A DNA stretch of 64,000 nt, taken from the NCBI GenBank assembly GCA_020152595.1, contig JAIGNY010003048.1:268501-332500 (forward strand), written 5' to 3'. This document shows positions 31,312 to 41,666 of this stretch, in pieces. The number at the start of each line of letters is the position of its first letter. Position 1 is the stretch's first letter. The stretch comes from Chiridota heheva (lineage: Eukaryota; Echinodermata; Holothuroidea; Apodida; Chiridotidae). Both the position numbers and the translations under genes were made by a program. Below the pieces are notes generated by a model. The model worked only from the letters and a program-made list of their open reading frames with translations, had not been told where the DNA came from and did no database searches.

Positions 31312-34300
31312 GTACAGCAGTCATATGTCATTCTTATAGCAGACCCCTAGATTTGCTGTTTTACAGGATTGCCCTGCCCCTCTGTGAGCCTGCCCTGCCC
31401 CCTAGGGGTCCGCCCTGCTCCCTGGGGGCCTGCCCTTTTACCCGGGGTCTGCCCTTCTCCCTGGGGGTCTGCCCTGCCCCTGGGTCCACCCTTCCCCCCA
31501 TGAGAAAAAAATGTTATTTATTATAAAAAATAAAAATAAAAATATAGATTTTTTTTTTTTTTTTAAACTTAATCTTAATTAACCTCATAAATGAAATACC
31601 TTACATGGATTCTGAACACAGAATGATAGCACAGTAAGCAATTGTCCTGTTTGGCACTACTCGTCCATCTTTTCAGCCGAGGCAAAGGCCATCCTTCTGT
31701 TCTCAACTTTATTGCTCAGCCACTTTGCCATCTTCTCCAACTTCAAAGCTGTCCTTACTTTTTTACTCAATTTTAAATGGGATAACTCCACATTCCACCT
31801 CCTCCTCCGGAAAGTTTTTTCGCCTACCCTCTGCAGGAAAACTATTATTTTCTTCTGGATACCTAGCCATGTTGGCAACCCTGGCAATGACAGGGCTGAT
31901 GCAGCCACTAAGCTTGCCCTCAACCTCCCCCCTACCCCATTTCTCAAAACCCTTTCTGACATCAAATCACTTATCGCTTCCCTTGTTCGTGACCGTTGGC
32001 AAACCTCATGGGACTCCTAAATTGATAACAAACTCCACATCATCCAGCCCACCATTCTGATCAAACCCACTGTCTACAACCTCTCTCGTGTCGACAATGT
32101 TCATATTACTCGCCTCACTCACTCCCACCTCACTCACTCCCACCTCACTCACTCCCACCTCACTCCTCCCACCCACCTCCTCACTCACCTCCCACCTCCT
32201 CCTCCCACCCCACTCCTCCCACCTCCCTCCTCCCACCTCACTCCTCCCCTCCTCCCACCTCACCTCCCACCTCCTCCTCCCACCTCCTCCCACCTCACTC
32301 CTCCCACCCACCTCCCACCTCCTCCCACCTCACTCCTCCCACCTCACTCACTCCCACCTCACTCCTCCCACCTCACTCCTCCCACCTCACTCCTCCCACC
32401 TCACTCCTCCCACCTCACTCACTCCCACCTCACTCACTCCCACCTCACTCCTCCCACCTCACTCCTCCCACCTCCCACCTCCTTATTGGCTCCCCCAACC
32501 CCTCTGCAACAATTGCCATTGCACCCTCACAGTGCTCCACGTTCTCCTTTGCCCCTGCGCAACCTTTCCTCGCTCGCCACAACTCAATTGCTGAGTTCTT
32601 CCAGAAAAATCCTCCGGATAAAATTATCTCTTTCCTTCATCACTTCCCTCTAAAACCATATTTAGTCCTCCTCTCCCCCCCCCCTCTCTCTACCTTTTTT
32701 TTTCTCCACCTATATACCTCCTCTCTCGATCCCAGCGTTCTGACTTTTAGTTCTTATATTTCTTTCAATCTCCCCCTGTTTTCTTTCCTTCCTACCGCTA
32801 GAATGATTTAACCTCTCAGGCTCAATTTGACCCTCATTGTCATGGTGCCGCTAAGCCTCATTAAACAAACAAACATGAATGGTCCTTATCAGTCAGAATA
32901 GTTCATTCTGAGGTATGATTATAGCTAAAATCCCAGAGCTTCTTCACCATGGGATTGAGCTGTAAGGGGGCCCCTTAACTCCACGCCGAAAAGACGCAGT
33001 GCTTCGCGCACGCATTAATGTGCCCCTCAACAAGTCTAGCACCCTGCCCCTGTTTAAATCAAGCTAGGGTCTGACTTAAAGGTATATGTAGCAGTTAAAA
33101 ACGATTCCTATACTCCAAAGTTAAAATTGATTGTAAAATTTCCCATTGTTCTGCATAAAGGTGTCAAAAACCTTCCCACCATAAAATTGTGAAAGAAATA
33201 ATATTAATGTTGTATTATATCTTTATATGCTCACACTTTACCACACATATTTCACCTTTTGAAATTTAATGTACCGTACTATTTATGGCACATGTACGAT
33301 TACGTAGCAGGATGTTCTCAGAGCAATAAACCCCCCCAAAAAATGTGGCCGCAAACGTAATCTTTTAACCATATATACTGTTACTTATTCAAGATATAAT
33401 TTTTTTTTTTTTCCTTCCTTTTATGAAAAATATATTCGTCACAAACCGTGGCCTTTTTCCAGGTCTGCTAAAGTAGTACTGTAGCAAAATGAAAATAAAA
33501 TTGTGACTTTAAAAACAGGCTATATTAAAAATGTTGAATAGCATATTCAGTTTCCAAGATGTATATTTTTTTATTAAAACTTAGGTATTTTTGATGTATG
33601 CAAAATTGATGGTGAATGACATGGCCTGATCTCTATGTACAGTAACTCTTAATCATCTGTCTTTAAAAGTCAATGGACAGCTAAAAATATGTGTCAACAG
33701 TCTGAAGAAAAACACTTGGACCCCTAGCTTGATCCAAAAAGAGGCAGAGGGCACATTAATGCGTGCAAGGAGCACACAGAGCACTACAGTGCCTTTTTTG
33801 GTGTGTGGTCAAGAAAATTGGTGTTTTCCGCCTCTAAAAATGGTGTTTTCCGACCCTAGTTCTCAGGGGTGGAAAAATTGTTTTAGGGCGGAACACGTCA
33901 TTTTTCTAACTGTTAGATTTAAACAAATTGGAATGGTAGCTTACATATTGAGGGAATTATAAGTGTTTTATAAAAAAAAAAAAACATGAAATTCTGAGAA
34001 GAAATGTAACATTCTTTGGGAATATTTTAAGGCTAAATCCCTTGTTGAAACTCTGGGATTTGAGCTATTAGCAAACTTGGGAATGACACTATTCTGACTC
34101 GTATATTCATGACTCATTCATGAGCCAAACAGGACAATTTCTTACTATGCTATCATTTTGTGTTCTGTATCCATGTAAGGTATATCATTTATGAGTTTAT
34201 TTAAGATTATTAAGTTTTTAAAGAATTTCTTAAAATATATTTTAAAAAATTGATGTGGGGCAGGGTGGACCAAGAGGGTGTGGGGAAGGGTGGTTGGGCT

Positions 34301-37300
34301 AACAGAGGGGCTGGGTGGGCACCCCTCTGAAACAGCAAAACATGAGGGCACTGACACTTATTTTGTTTTCGATTTTATGGCCAATAAAAGTTAGAGGATG
34401 TTTGGTATATGCGGTAATTTTGATGTAAGAACCTGATCATATTTTTCAGGAAGTTATGAAAATGTCTTTCAAGCGGTAATTTTGATCGGGGGTATGGCTG
34501 ATATGTTGTTGCAATAAGTTACTCATCATAAAGTTTTGGCAAGTACTTAAAAAATGATGGATTTACAAAGCATGCGCACATTTATGTATCACAACGTTGT
34601 AGAAATGTAATTTTCAGACGGATTTGGATCAGAAATTTTGCTCTTTCATATTTTGTAATGAATCTTTAATGAATTTAACTAATGTTGCCTCTAATGACTT
34701 GTCCATATATCATATATTTTATCTTTGGAAAGGATTTTTTTTCCAATCAAAAGCTGATTAAAAGAATCTTGTATTTCAGATATGCATATTAACAAACTTT
34801 GTAAGGCGTGGATCCAGGGGGTGCGTGTGGGACTTGCACATTTACAGACCACATATACCCTCTGCAGTTAGTCTCTTTTTGCTAAAAGTTCCCATTCTAA
34901 TTGAAATTATGGTTGATATCTACATAAGTCTAGAGCTAGAGTGTGAGAAGAATTAGGTCTTTAAATTCTGCATCAAAGCTCATGCCTAACAGAATAAAGT
35001 TAGAACTGATGTGCATGCCCACCCTTTCGGAAATTTCTGGATTGGCGCCCGTTTGGAAAATTGCCAGTTTAAAAATGAAAATTTGCTCCACATCACTGAA
35101 CCCTCAATAAATGAGAGTTGTTCTTATTTCTTGGTTTTGTTTTTGTTATTTTCTCTTCAGATATTTTAAGAAGGCACTCAAACATCTCACTTTATCAAAG
35201 TCAGGACCAGTCTCAGACACCAATCTCGATGACTCTCCATTCAGGCTGACAATTCAAACACGCATTTTCTTTTTCTGGTCACAGGCTTTCACTGGTTTAG
35301 GTAAGTTTGACATTTTTGACATGCCGTGTACTGTTCCTCAAATGTCTTGCCTGGACGATTCAAAACCACAAATTTGCTGGAGTAAACAATGAAACCAATT
35401 AAAACCACCAATCTATTATTCATAAATTAAGTCATCCAATAATAGTCTGATATTTACTGTAACACTTACTTTTACAACAACTAAGGAACAGTAAGATAAC
35501 TTTGACTAAGACAGTAGATCCATTGACAAAGCAAATATAAACCTAATTTCCTATGAATTTAAGAATAAAGAAAATGGCCAGAGTTGGGCAACTGAGTGTA
35601 ACTGTTTAAAGTTTCTTTAATTTCTTTTCATTTTTACCCCTCTGCTAATTGTATTGTATTGTATTGTATTGTATTCATCATGTCTGTCTGTCTGACAGTG
35701 TCTGTCTGTCTGTACATCTTGTCTTGGTATCTGTTCTCAGTTCAGCTTTGGCACAATAAATCATGGAAGTACTGTATGCAACTGTACATCCTTGAAGTTA
35801 GCATAGTATTAAACTACAGTAACCTCACCATTGAAAATGGATGACCAGCAATTAATAGAATACTGTGGGACCCCAGAACAACAACTGGTTGAGTGTTCCT
35901 TTAACCTCCACACTACTTTATGTCGAATTTCCTTTTTTCAGGAAGGTATGAAGCTGCACAAGAAAAACTGAATGTGGTGCTTTTTAATATTTTTAAAACG
36001 TGGGGTTACCATCCGAGGCTTGGACCTTTCTTGAACTACAAAGGCATGATTGCTCGTCTCCAAGGCAATAAGAAGGAAGCTTTCAGGTAAGCAAGAAGTG
36101 TCATATGCCTTTGTCAAGTCTTATAACATTTTGTGTTGTAAATTCTTTATTTATTTATAATCATATGCCTTTCATGTTGAAGCCAACGAAGCCCCCTTTC
36201 TACTTAGATGTAAAAAGCTTAGCCTCTCCTATGCTTTTAGAGTCCTCACCAACACCCAGAACCCTGTTTACAACCTCATTAGGTACCCCAATTTCTCCTC
36301 CCTCTTTGATAGGACTAAAACCCTATCGCCTCCCTTTAGCTTACGCATTAAATCAGACCTCTTTCAACTTGGCATCAACCCCGCCACTCTCGGCACCTAC
36401 TCCTGGCCCACTTTTCCTCCTTGGGCCACCCCCCTCCCTTCTGTCCACCTAGACCTCTCCACTTATAACAAAACTCAAACTCACCCTAACCTCTTCATCA
36501 ATCTCCACAACCAAATCAAAGACCAACTCTCAAATTACACCTCCATCTATACTGATGGCTCCAAGGAAGGCAACAGGACAGCTGCTGCTGCCATCATCCA
36601 AGACATCACCCTCAGTAGCAGACTTTCTGACTACTCATCCATCTTTTCAGCCGAGGCTAAGGCCATTCTCCTCGCCCTCAACTTTATTGAGTACTCTCCT
36701 TTTAGTCACTTTGCCATTTTCTCTGACTCAAAGGCTGTTCTTACTTCATTACTCAATCTTAAATGGGATAAGCTCACCTGCCACCTCCTCCTCCGGAAAC
36801 TCTTTTCTCCCACCCTCTGCAGGAAAAGTGTTCTTTTCTTCTGGATACCCAGCCATGTTGGCATCCCTGGCAATGACAGGGCTGATACAGCCGCTAAGCT
36901 TGCCCTTAACCTCCTCCCTTCCCCTTTTCCCAAAACCCTCTTTGACATCAAACCGCTTATCGCTTCTCTTGTTCGTGACCGCTGGCAAACCTTATGGAAC
37001 TTCCAAATTGATAACAAACTCCATGTCATCCAGCCCACAATCCCGATCAAATCCACCATCAACAACCTTTCTCGTATCGACAACGTTCATATTACCCGTC
37101 TTAGAATTGGTCACACCCACCTCACTCACTCCCACCTCCTTATTGGTTCCCCCCAACCCCTCTGTAACAATTGCCACTGCATCCTCACAATCCAACAGGT
37201 TCTCCTTGCTTGCCCCCTGTACAACCTTCCCAGAGCTTCCCTCGCTCCCCACAACTCAATTGCTGAGTTCTTCCAGAAAAATTCTCCAGATAAAACAATC

Positions 37301-39450
37301 TCCTTCCTTCAGCATGCATCCCTCTACAACCATATTTAATTCTCCTCTTCCACCCCCTCTCTACTTTGTTTTTGTTTTACCCATGCACCTCCTCTCTCGA
37401 TCACAGCTTTCTGGCTTTTGTTCTTGAATTTCTCTCATTCTCCCCCTGGTCTCTTTCCTTACTACCTCTAAAATGATCTGACCTCTCAGGCACAATTTGA
37501 CCTTCGTTGTCGTGGTGCTGTTAAAACCTCATCAAACAAACAAACAAACATATGCCTTTGATTCTTGCCAGACAGGGACTGGAAAGCAGTGGTGGCAAAA
37601 AGATTGTTATGCTGATTGGGATAGGGGAGGGCAGTTTTGTCTCATGGGGGCAAAAGCCTATCAATCTGACAAAATATGTCACTATACAAAATTTTATGAG
37701 GGCAAGTGGGTGGAAAAGCAATTTTACGAGAGGGGGCAGGGGGTTTGCACTGTTGATATGCCTTTATACCTTTAATCCTTGCCAGACAGGGACTGGAAAG
37801 CAGTGGTGGCGCCAGGATTGTTATGCTGGGGGCAAAAGAGGGCAGTTTTGTCTCATGGAGGGGGGGGTAAATTCCTATACAAAATTTTATGGCAAGTGGG
37901 TGGAAAAGCAGCCTTGCAGGAGGGGTGGGGGAATGCCACTGCTGAAAAGGAGACCTGCAATTAATTTAATTTTAGGTGGACAAGAGTTAATCTTAGTCTG
38001 AGATGGGTAGATTGGTAATTACCCTTCATCAAACAGGTTTAAAAAAGGGGATCCGCACTTCATTAATTTTTTGGCCAAAACATTTAAGGAGCTGGCAGCT
38101 TTATTTGAGGGCATTAGTTTTTAAAAATGTATGTAGAGTTTAACCAGTAGAGGGCCTATCACAAGGTCTGATTTTTACTGATGTGGGATACAGAAATATT
38201 TGCCCATTGTGAACAAATTCAAAAGTCAAATGGGAAAACACCCACAAATTTTTTAGTACTTGGGTTGGGAGTGTCCAGGGGCTTAGGGAGAGTGATCTCT
38301 TAGTGGTGGAGGGGGACACAGGCCCTTAAAATTTCCCGGTTACAAGCAGAAAAACTGCATTGGAAAATAAAGTTTTCATGCATGAAACATTGCTGCCAAT
38401 TGGGAAATTTCCTTCAATTCAAGTTTCCTTCAATTTCCGGAAGCTTATTTAATTTTTGAGAAATTTTCTTCATTTCTTGGTAAATTTGTTTCTTCCAATT
38501 TTTGGGAAATGTTTCTCAATTTTCAGGAAATGTTGCCAAATTTATGATATTTTTACCAAATTTTTGTTCAATGTTTTTAAATTTTACATTAGTATTTTCC
38601 TAATTTTACTTCCCAATCGGGCAGAAAGCATATAACCTGGCAGGTGAAATCTTCGCAGATGGGGCAGCTTTCCCCCTGCCACCCCACTTCCTATGCCTCT
38701 GAAGTTTTTCCACTCTCCTCCAATCACATAGCAGAAAACAAACTGATAGATGTGTATGGATGTCCTTTTTGTTCCAGGTATGGCAAAGAGGGGCTGCGGT
38801 TGAGGTTACAGTCCAAGAAACAAGCATCTGCTCCTATCACTTATTCACTGTGCCATGTTGCCATGGGTTACCTGGAATATTTGGGTGACACAGAAAGAGC
38901 AATGCTCCATATCCAAGATGCATTTGATAATATTGAGGCTGCCGATCCGAATCACCCTAACCTCTCATTCATCTACCACTGCAAAGGAGAAGTATATAAA
39001 TACAAGGGTGAATGGGAGGAAGCACAGAATTGTTACAAGAAAGCTGCAACGCTCAGATGGGAAATTTACGGTATTGGTGCAAACTGCTGCTCCGCAGAAT
39101 CATTACAGTGTGTAGGTGATATGTGTTGCAAGTTAGGCGACTCCAAGGGAGCACTCCAGTATTATGTCAAATGTCAGTTTGTACTTCTGGAGTATTATTT
39201 TAAGAATGATGCTGTGTATGAGAAAAGAATTAAAGTTGGTTTAGAGAAATTAGAAGAAATTGTCAGAGAGAAGTCACCTGAAGGTGCAGGGTTTATTCAA
39301 GAGTGTATCTTGAGTTGCAACGAGGTTTTAGAGAAAACGGCGCAGAATCTGAGGTCTGCAGCCAAAAGTCGCAAATCTTTCCGATCTTGTATTCACTGGT
39401 TGTTGGTTGTGTTGAGCGTGGTGTTTTCCCCTGAAAAACCACCCCAGTAA
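29835..39450 (+). CDS. STAND (NB-ARC-like) NTPase with TPR repeats, four visible exons, NLR-like
   Basis: Exons 29835-31311, 35161-35300, 35942-36086 and 38778-39450 join in frame. Counted from ATG 29864 they give 802 codons including the TAA at 39448-39450. All introns are GT-AG: gtacag...ttcag (3.85 kb), gtaagt...ttcag (0.64 kb) and gtaagc...tccag (2.69 kb), with phases 2, 1 and 2 matching on both sides. The product has an NTPase module, then a helical linker, then at least five TPR-like hairpins. STAND proteins of this layout act as oligomerising switches, often in innate immunity or cell death; the role here is inferred. Exon 1 starts right after an acceptor (ATACAG at 29829-29834) and is open upstream of the ATG, so N-terminal exons probably lie further upstream and the true start is unknown. 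No death-fold domain was found in the window. Confidence 0.85.
31656..32876 (+). mobile_element. RNase H LINE copy nested in the intron-1 MITE
   Basis: Starts inside the RNase H domain (matching FSAEAKAILL) and runs to the 3' tail CCGCTAAGCCTCATTAAACA. The RNase H motif FFWIPSHVGNPGNDRAD is in one frame, with frameshifts around it. A large minisatellite expansion (32110-32480) replaces the short THLTHSHLL-coding segment of the intact copy. It inserted in the antisense direction to its host MITE. Confidence 0.85.
32110..32480. repeat. Minisatellite CACCTCACTCCTCCCAC born inside a LINE
   Basis: About 370 bases of CCTCACTC(A/C)(C)TCCCAC-type units with 11- to 16-base subunits. In the copy at 37111-37145 the homologous place has only CACACCCACCTCACTCACTC then CCACCTCC. 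The plus-strand Pro/Ser/His ORF and the minus-strand Gly/Val ORF over it are artefacts of the repeat. Confidence 0.88.
33719..34345 (+). mobile_element. Third CCCTAGCTT-family element in intron 1
   Basis: Starts CCCCTAGCTTGATCCAAAAA and ends CCCCTCTGAAACAGCAAAAC, matching the 23019 copy at both ends and in the middle (GCCAAACAGGACAATTTCTT, TATCATTTATGAG). It has extra sequence around 33790-33960 (a duplicated GGTGTTTTCCG motif). Confidence 0.75.
34346..35160. other. Remainder of intron 1, nothing recognised
   Basis: AT-rich intron sequence up to the exon-2 acceptor. No gene or clear repeat. The last 60 bases supply the T-rich polypyrimidine tract. Confidence 0.5.
35161..35300 (+). CDS. Exon 2: second helix of a TPR and linker
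   Basis: 140 bases, acceptor TTCTCTTCAG, donor GTAAGT. It completes the TPR started in exon 1 (AIR then YFKKALKHL) and continues through a Ser/Asp-rich stretch (SKSGPVSDTNLDDSPFR) into the first helix of the next repeat (QAFTGLG). The frame is fixed by both neighbours. Confidence 0.85.
35301..35941. other. Intron 2; pentanucleotide and tetranucleotide microsatellites
   Basis: Holds (TATTG)n at 35650-35675 and (GTCT)n runs at 35683-35713, plus a weak match to the 10575 repeat family at about 35370-35610. The short ORF over the microsatellites is not a gene. Confidence 0.6.
35942..36086 (+). CDS. Exon 3: TPR repeat
   Basis: 145 bases, acceptor CTTTTTTCAG, donor GTAAGC. It encodes RYEAAQEKLNVVLFNIFKTW, then GYHPRLGPFLNYKGMIARLQ and GNKKEAFR. 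The HP-containing loop and G-N-x-x-E-A-F-R helix are typical of TPR_12-like repeats with a histidine-proline turn. Confidence 0.85.
36161..37339 (+). CDS. LINE ORF2 C-terminal part with intact RNase H
   Basis: An uninterrupted 392-codon frame (TAA at 37337-37339) without its own start, since the element is 5'-truncated. RNase H signatures: first Asp in SIYTDGSKEGNRTAAAAIIQ, Glu in SAEAKAILLALNF, Asp in FAIFSDSKAVL, and the closing WIPSHVGIPGNDRADTAAK with His and Asp. After it come VRDRWQTLWNFQIDNKLHVI and a zinc-like CNNCHCILTIQQVLLACP. The RNase H digests RNA in RNA-DNA hybrids. No stop or frameshift in nearly 1.2 kb points to a young insertion. The frame at 36555-37427 is a shadow of this one. 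Confidence 0.85.
   Translation, partial: SYAFHVEANEAPFLLRCKKLSLSYAFRVLTNTQNPVYNLIRYPNFSSLFDRTKTLSPPFSLRIKSDLFQLGINPATLGTYSWPTFPPWATPLPSVHLDLSTYNKTQTHPNLFINLHNQIKDQLSNYTSIYTDGSKEGNRTAAAAIIQDITLSSRLSDYSSIFSAEAKAILLALNFIEYSPFSHFAIFSDSKAVLTSLLNLKWDKLTCHLLLRKLFSPTLCRKSVLFFWIPSHVGIPGNDRADTAAKLALNLLPSPFPKTLFDIKPLIASLVRDRWQTLWNFQIDNKLHVIQPTIPIKSTINNLSRIDNVHITRLRIGHTHLTHSHLLIGSPQPLCNNCHCILTIQQVLLACPLYNLPRASLAPHNSIAEFFQKNSPDKTISFLQHASLYNHI
36173..37548 (+). mobile_element. RNase H LINE, 5'-truncated, in intron 3
   Basis: Best-preserved copy of a LINE family seen four times in the window. It covers the end of the reverse transcriptase region, the RNase H domain, a C-terminal zinc region and a 3' tail ending in CAAACAAACAAACA. 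CATATGCCTTT flanks it (36162-36172 and 37549-37559) as a probable target duplication, though another copy of that motif at 36102 makes this less certain. The retained RNase H and CNNC region fit I/Jockey-group LINEs. Confidence 0.85.
37551..37960 (+). repeat. Tandem duplication of a CAGTGGTGGCGCCAGGATT repeat
   Basis: Two copies (about 37551-37750 and 37755-37960) share ATATGCCTTT, CTTGCCAGACAGGGACTGGA, AAGCAGTGGTGGC, GATTGTTATGCTG, GGGCAGTTTTGTCTCATGG, TACAAAATTTTATG and GGCAAGTGGGTGGAAAAGCA. The family is also at 14275-14485 (minus). It lies just past the LINE in intron 3. Confidence 0.8.
38360..38620. repeat. Degenerate TTCC/AATTTT repeat in intron 3
   Basis: Loose 20-25 base units such as AATTTCCTTCAATTTCCGGA and AATTTTTGGGAAATGTTTCT. 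The same kind of unit recurs at 54340-54680 and, reverse-complemented, at 55555-55765. Confidence 0.6.
38778..39450 (+). CDS. Exon 4: three TPRs and C-terminus
   Basis: Acceptor GTTCCAG at 38771-38777. Three TPR units are visible: LCHVAMGYLEYLGDTERAML, then FIYHCKGEVYKYKGEWEEAQ, then LQCVGDMCCKLGDSKGALQY, each with the A/G-x3-G-D/E-x3-A pattern. A helical tail (ECILSCNEVLEKTAQNLRSA) and a short hydrophobic segment (IHWLLVVLSVVF) follow, ending PEKPPQ. The hydrophobic run of about 12 is too short for a sure membrane span. The ATG at 38644 upstream is intronic. Confidence 0.85.
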
Positions 39451-39539
39451 AGGTTTAAACATAGCACATATTATTTTATATATTTTATTTCTTCCCCTAT
39501 AGTTTTTTTGTATTTATCTTCAGTCTAGATTAATGATGT

Positions 39540-39950
39540 TCAGTCTGCTGCTCAGCAAAATCATTGGTGTGTAGGTGATGCGTTTTGCAAATTAGGCAAC
39601 TCGGCGGGAGCATTCCAATAAATCAATTTCTACCATATTATTTCTGTTAGAATGTTGGTGCCTTTGAAAATAATCAAAAAATTAAAAGTATTCCCAGTCA
39701 AATATAAGTTGTGCTTCTGTACTGTTATTTTGAGAAGCGTGCTGCATATGAGAACACAGATTAAAATAATTATAATTGATGGTGCTTTAAAAAATTACCA
39801 AAAAATTGAAAGTTTCCCAGTCAAATGTAAGTTGTGCTTCTGTACTGTTATTTTTAGAAGGGTACTGCATATAAGAACACAGATTAAAATATTTCTAGAA
39901 ATATCACTTAACTGAAGAAATTAAGACACCTGAAGGTGCAAAATTAACAA
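39540..39950 (+). pseudogene. Decayed tandem copies of the last exon
   Basis: GCTCAGCAAAATCATTGGTG then TGTAGGTGATG and TGCAAATTAGGCAACTC (39550-39605) match exon 4 at about 39088-39150. GCTTCTGTACTGTTATTTTG, GCTGCATATGAGAACACAGA and TTAAAAT (about 39711-39765) match exon 4 at 39183-39235, and this block occurs again at about 39834-39890. CACCTGAAGGTGCA at 39928 matches 39279. Frames are broken. This is a relic of partial duplication of the TPR/C-terminal exon, in the same order and orientation. Confidence 0.7.
39617..39622 (+). promoter_or_regulatory. Candidate polyadenylation signal AATAAA
   Basis: First AATAAA after the gene's stop (about 170 bases downstream). It lies inside the decayed exon copy, so its use is uncertain. 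Confidence 0.35.
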
Positions 39951-40885
39951 CCTTGTAAAGGCATGAAATTTTTTATGTTTTATATTGATATATTTATTCT
40001 TATTTCTTGCCATTGTATTTTTCAATAATTTCCAGAGATTAAATTTCTCTTTTGAAAATTTATATTAATAATGTATTCCAAGGCTTCCATAGATAAATGA
40101 TAACTTTAAAAGTTTTTAATGATTGATATATAATGATAATATAGTTTTATTTATTTCTTCTTATTTCTTGCAATTGATAATTTTGTATTTTTCTTGACAA
40201 GTTTTCCAGAGATGAAATTGTTGATTTGAAAATCTATAGTTATGATTTATTTTTTATTTATTTATTTTTATTTCTTGCGATTTGTATTTTGGTCATTTTC
40301 TTTACCAGTTTTCTGGAGGGTAGACTATTAGTTAGCTAATTTATAGAAATAATATAGTATGTATTTGTTCATTTCTTTTTATTTCTTGCAATGAGTATTT
40401 TTGTATTGTTCTTTAGAAATTTTCAAGAGGTTAAATACTGTAGAATGTATAAATTCCAAGATGTTTGTAAAGATGTATTAAATTTTCAAAAAAAGGTTAA
40501 ATTTTTATTTCTTGCGATTTGTAGTCAACCAGTTTTCTATACTATTAGTTAGCTAATTTATAGAAATAATATAGTATGTATTTTTTCATTTCTTTTTATT
40601 TCTTGATGTATTTTTGTAAGAAATGTACTTAAATTTTCAAGATGTTTGTAAAGATGTATTAAATTTTCCAAAAAAATTGGTTAAAATAAAATAATGATAC
40701 CATGCCATTATCTAAAATTATTTACAGCCTTTCCTAAACCTCACATAGGAAATTTCAGTGTTTCTTCCACAAAAAGCAATTCTTTCTTTGGAGAAATTTT
40801 GTATGCAGACGTGTAATCTGTTGAGAAGTTAAGTGAGAGATAGCTAGAAAGAAGAACGCACCAATTAAATCAGCTTTTCAGTATT
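39951..40885. repeat. AT-rich degenerate direct repeats (TTTTTATTTCTTGC)
   Basis: TTTATTTCTTGCAATNNGTA-like blocks recur every 110-130 bases (about 40150, 40265, 40380, 40508, 40598), with TTAGTTAGCTAATTTATAGA twice. No gene. Confidence 0.65.
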
Positions 40886-41149
40886 TTAAAGGAAAGGTAT
40901 CGTCCCATAAATACATTCACAAGTGCTGGTAACGTCACTTCCGGTTTTCAATTTTCCTAATTGATTGTGAGAAATCTGCAATGTTATTGATCACACGTTC
41001 TATGCACTGAACATATAGGCCTATATGTGTTATCGATATCATCACAGATTTCTCGCAATTAATTAGGAAAATTTAATACAGGAAGTGACATTACCATCAC
41101 GGCAGCGTTAACTTCTAAATTTAATTATGGGATGATATCTTTCCTTTAA
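40886..41149. mobile_element. MITE, 264 bp, strongly palindromic
   Basis: The terminus TTAAAGGAAAGGTATCGTCC then CATAA is inverted at the right end (TTATGGGATGATATCTTTCC then TTTAA), with TTAA at each side. Inner segments also pair (TTTTCCTAATTGATTGTGAG with GCAATTAATTAGGAAAA). Confidence 0.85.
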
Positions 41150-41164
41150 TCATTTAACCAACTA

Positions 41165-41490
41165 CTTAGCTCATTTGGTAGAGGATCCCATTTTTAGCTG
41201 CTACAGTACGTCATGGCATTTGTTTCCAGCCCGCGTCATACCACAAGACTTTAAAAATGGGAATTGCTGCCCTCTCATTTGGTTCTCAACATAAGAGATC
41301 AGGGCAAGGTTATACTCACAGGTTTGCTTAACGGCTGCTGCAATGTGATGGCTGCGGGCTTGGGAGTAATCCTGGGGACTTAACAAAGTTTTCAGTTTTG
41401 TTGGACAATTGCACAAAAGTATAAGTGCTTGTTAGTACTGTTGTAGAAAAGGGCTTTATAAAACTGAGGTATTATTATTATTGTTCCTAT
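41165..41490 (+). mobile_element. Probable tRNA-derived SINE with (ATT)n tail
   Basis: ACTTAGCTCATTTGGTAGAG resembles a tRNA box A. The 3' part has GTTAGTACTGTTGTAGAAAA, GGGCTTTATAAAACTGAGGT and (ATT)n, as in other ATT-tailed SINEs. Box B is weak, so the call is tentative. Confidence 0.5.
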
Positions 41491-41666
41491 TATTCTATTA
41501 TTTACATAATTCTAAGAGTTCTGAAACTGATGGAGGTTGATGTGAGCAAATTTTCACACCTTGTGTATTTGTATTTTGATATTAGGATGTTATGCTGTAT
41601 AAATGCCACTTCTTGGCTGATGAGTAGTGTTGAAACACCAGATCGTTTAAAGCACTTATTTTAAAG

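Larger units (their letters stand above)
31344..33069 (-). mobile_element. CCCTAGCTT MITE in intron 1, split by a LINE
   Basis: Reverse orientation relative to 23019-23446. It starts CCCCTAGATTTGCTGTTTTA and ends TTTAAATCAAGCTAGGG. The two halves match the reverse complement of the 23019 copy on both sides of a 1.2-kb LINE at 31656-32876 (CAGTAAGCAATTGTCCTGTT before it, ATGGTCCTTATCAGTCAGAA after it). The left half also contains a G/C-rich internal repeat GCCCTGCCCCNNGGGGTC. Confidence 0.8.

Noticed and set aside
32006..32594. Pro/Ser/Thr/His-rich ORF and its Gly/Val/Glu-rich mirror
   Set aside because: Both arise from the CACCTCACTCCTCCC minisatellite inside a LINE.
36555..37427. 290-codon Ser/Pro/Leu-rich plus-strand ORF
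   Set aside because: Out-of-frame shadow of the LINE RNase H frame 36161-37339, which carries all the domain motifs.
38644..38777. ATG-containing 5' extension of the last exon
   Set aside because: Lies before a good splice acceptor (GTTCCAG) that joins exon 3 in frame; treated as intron.
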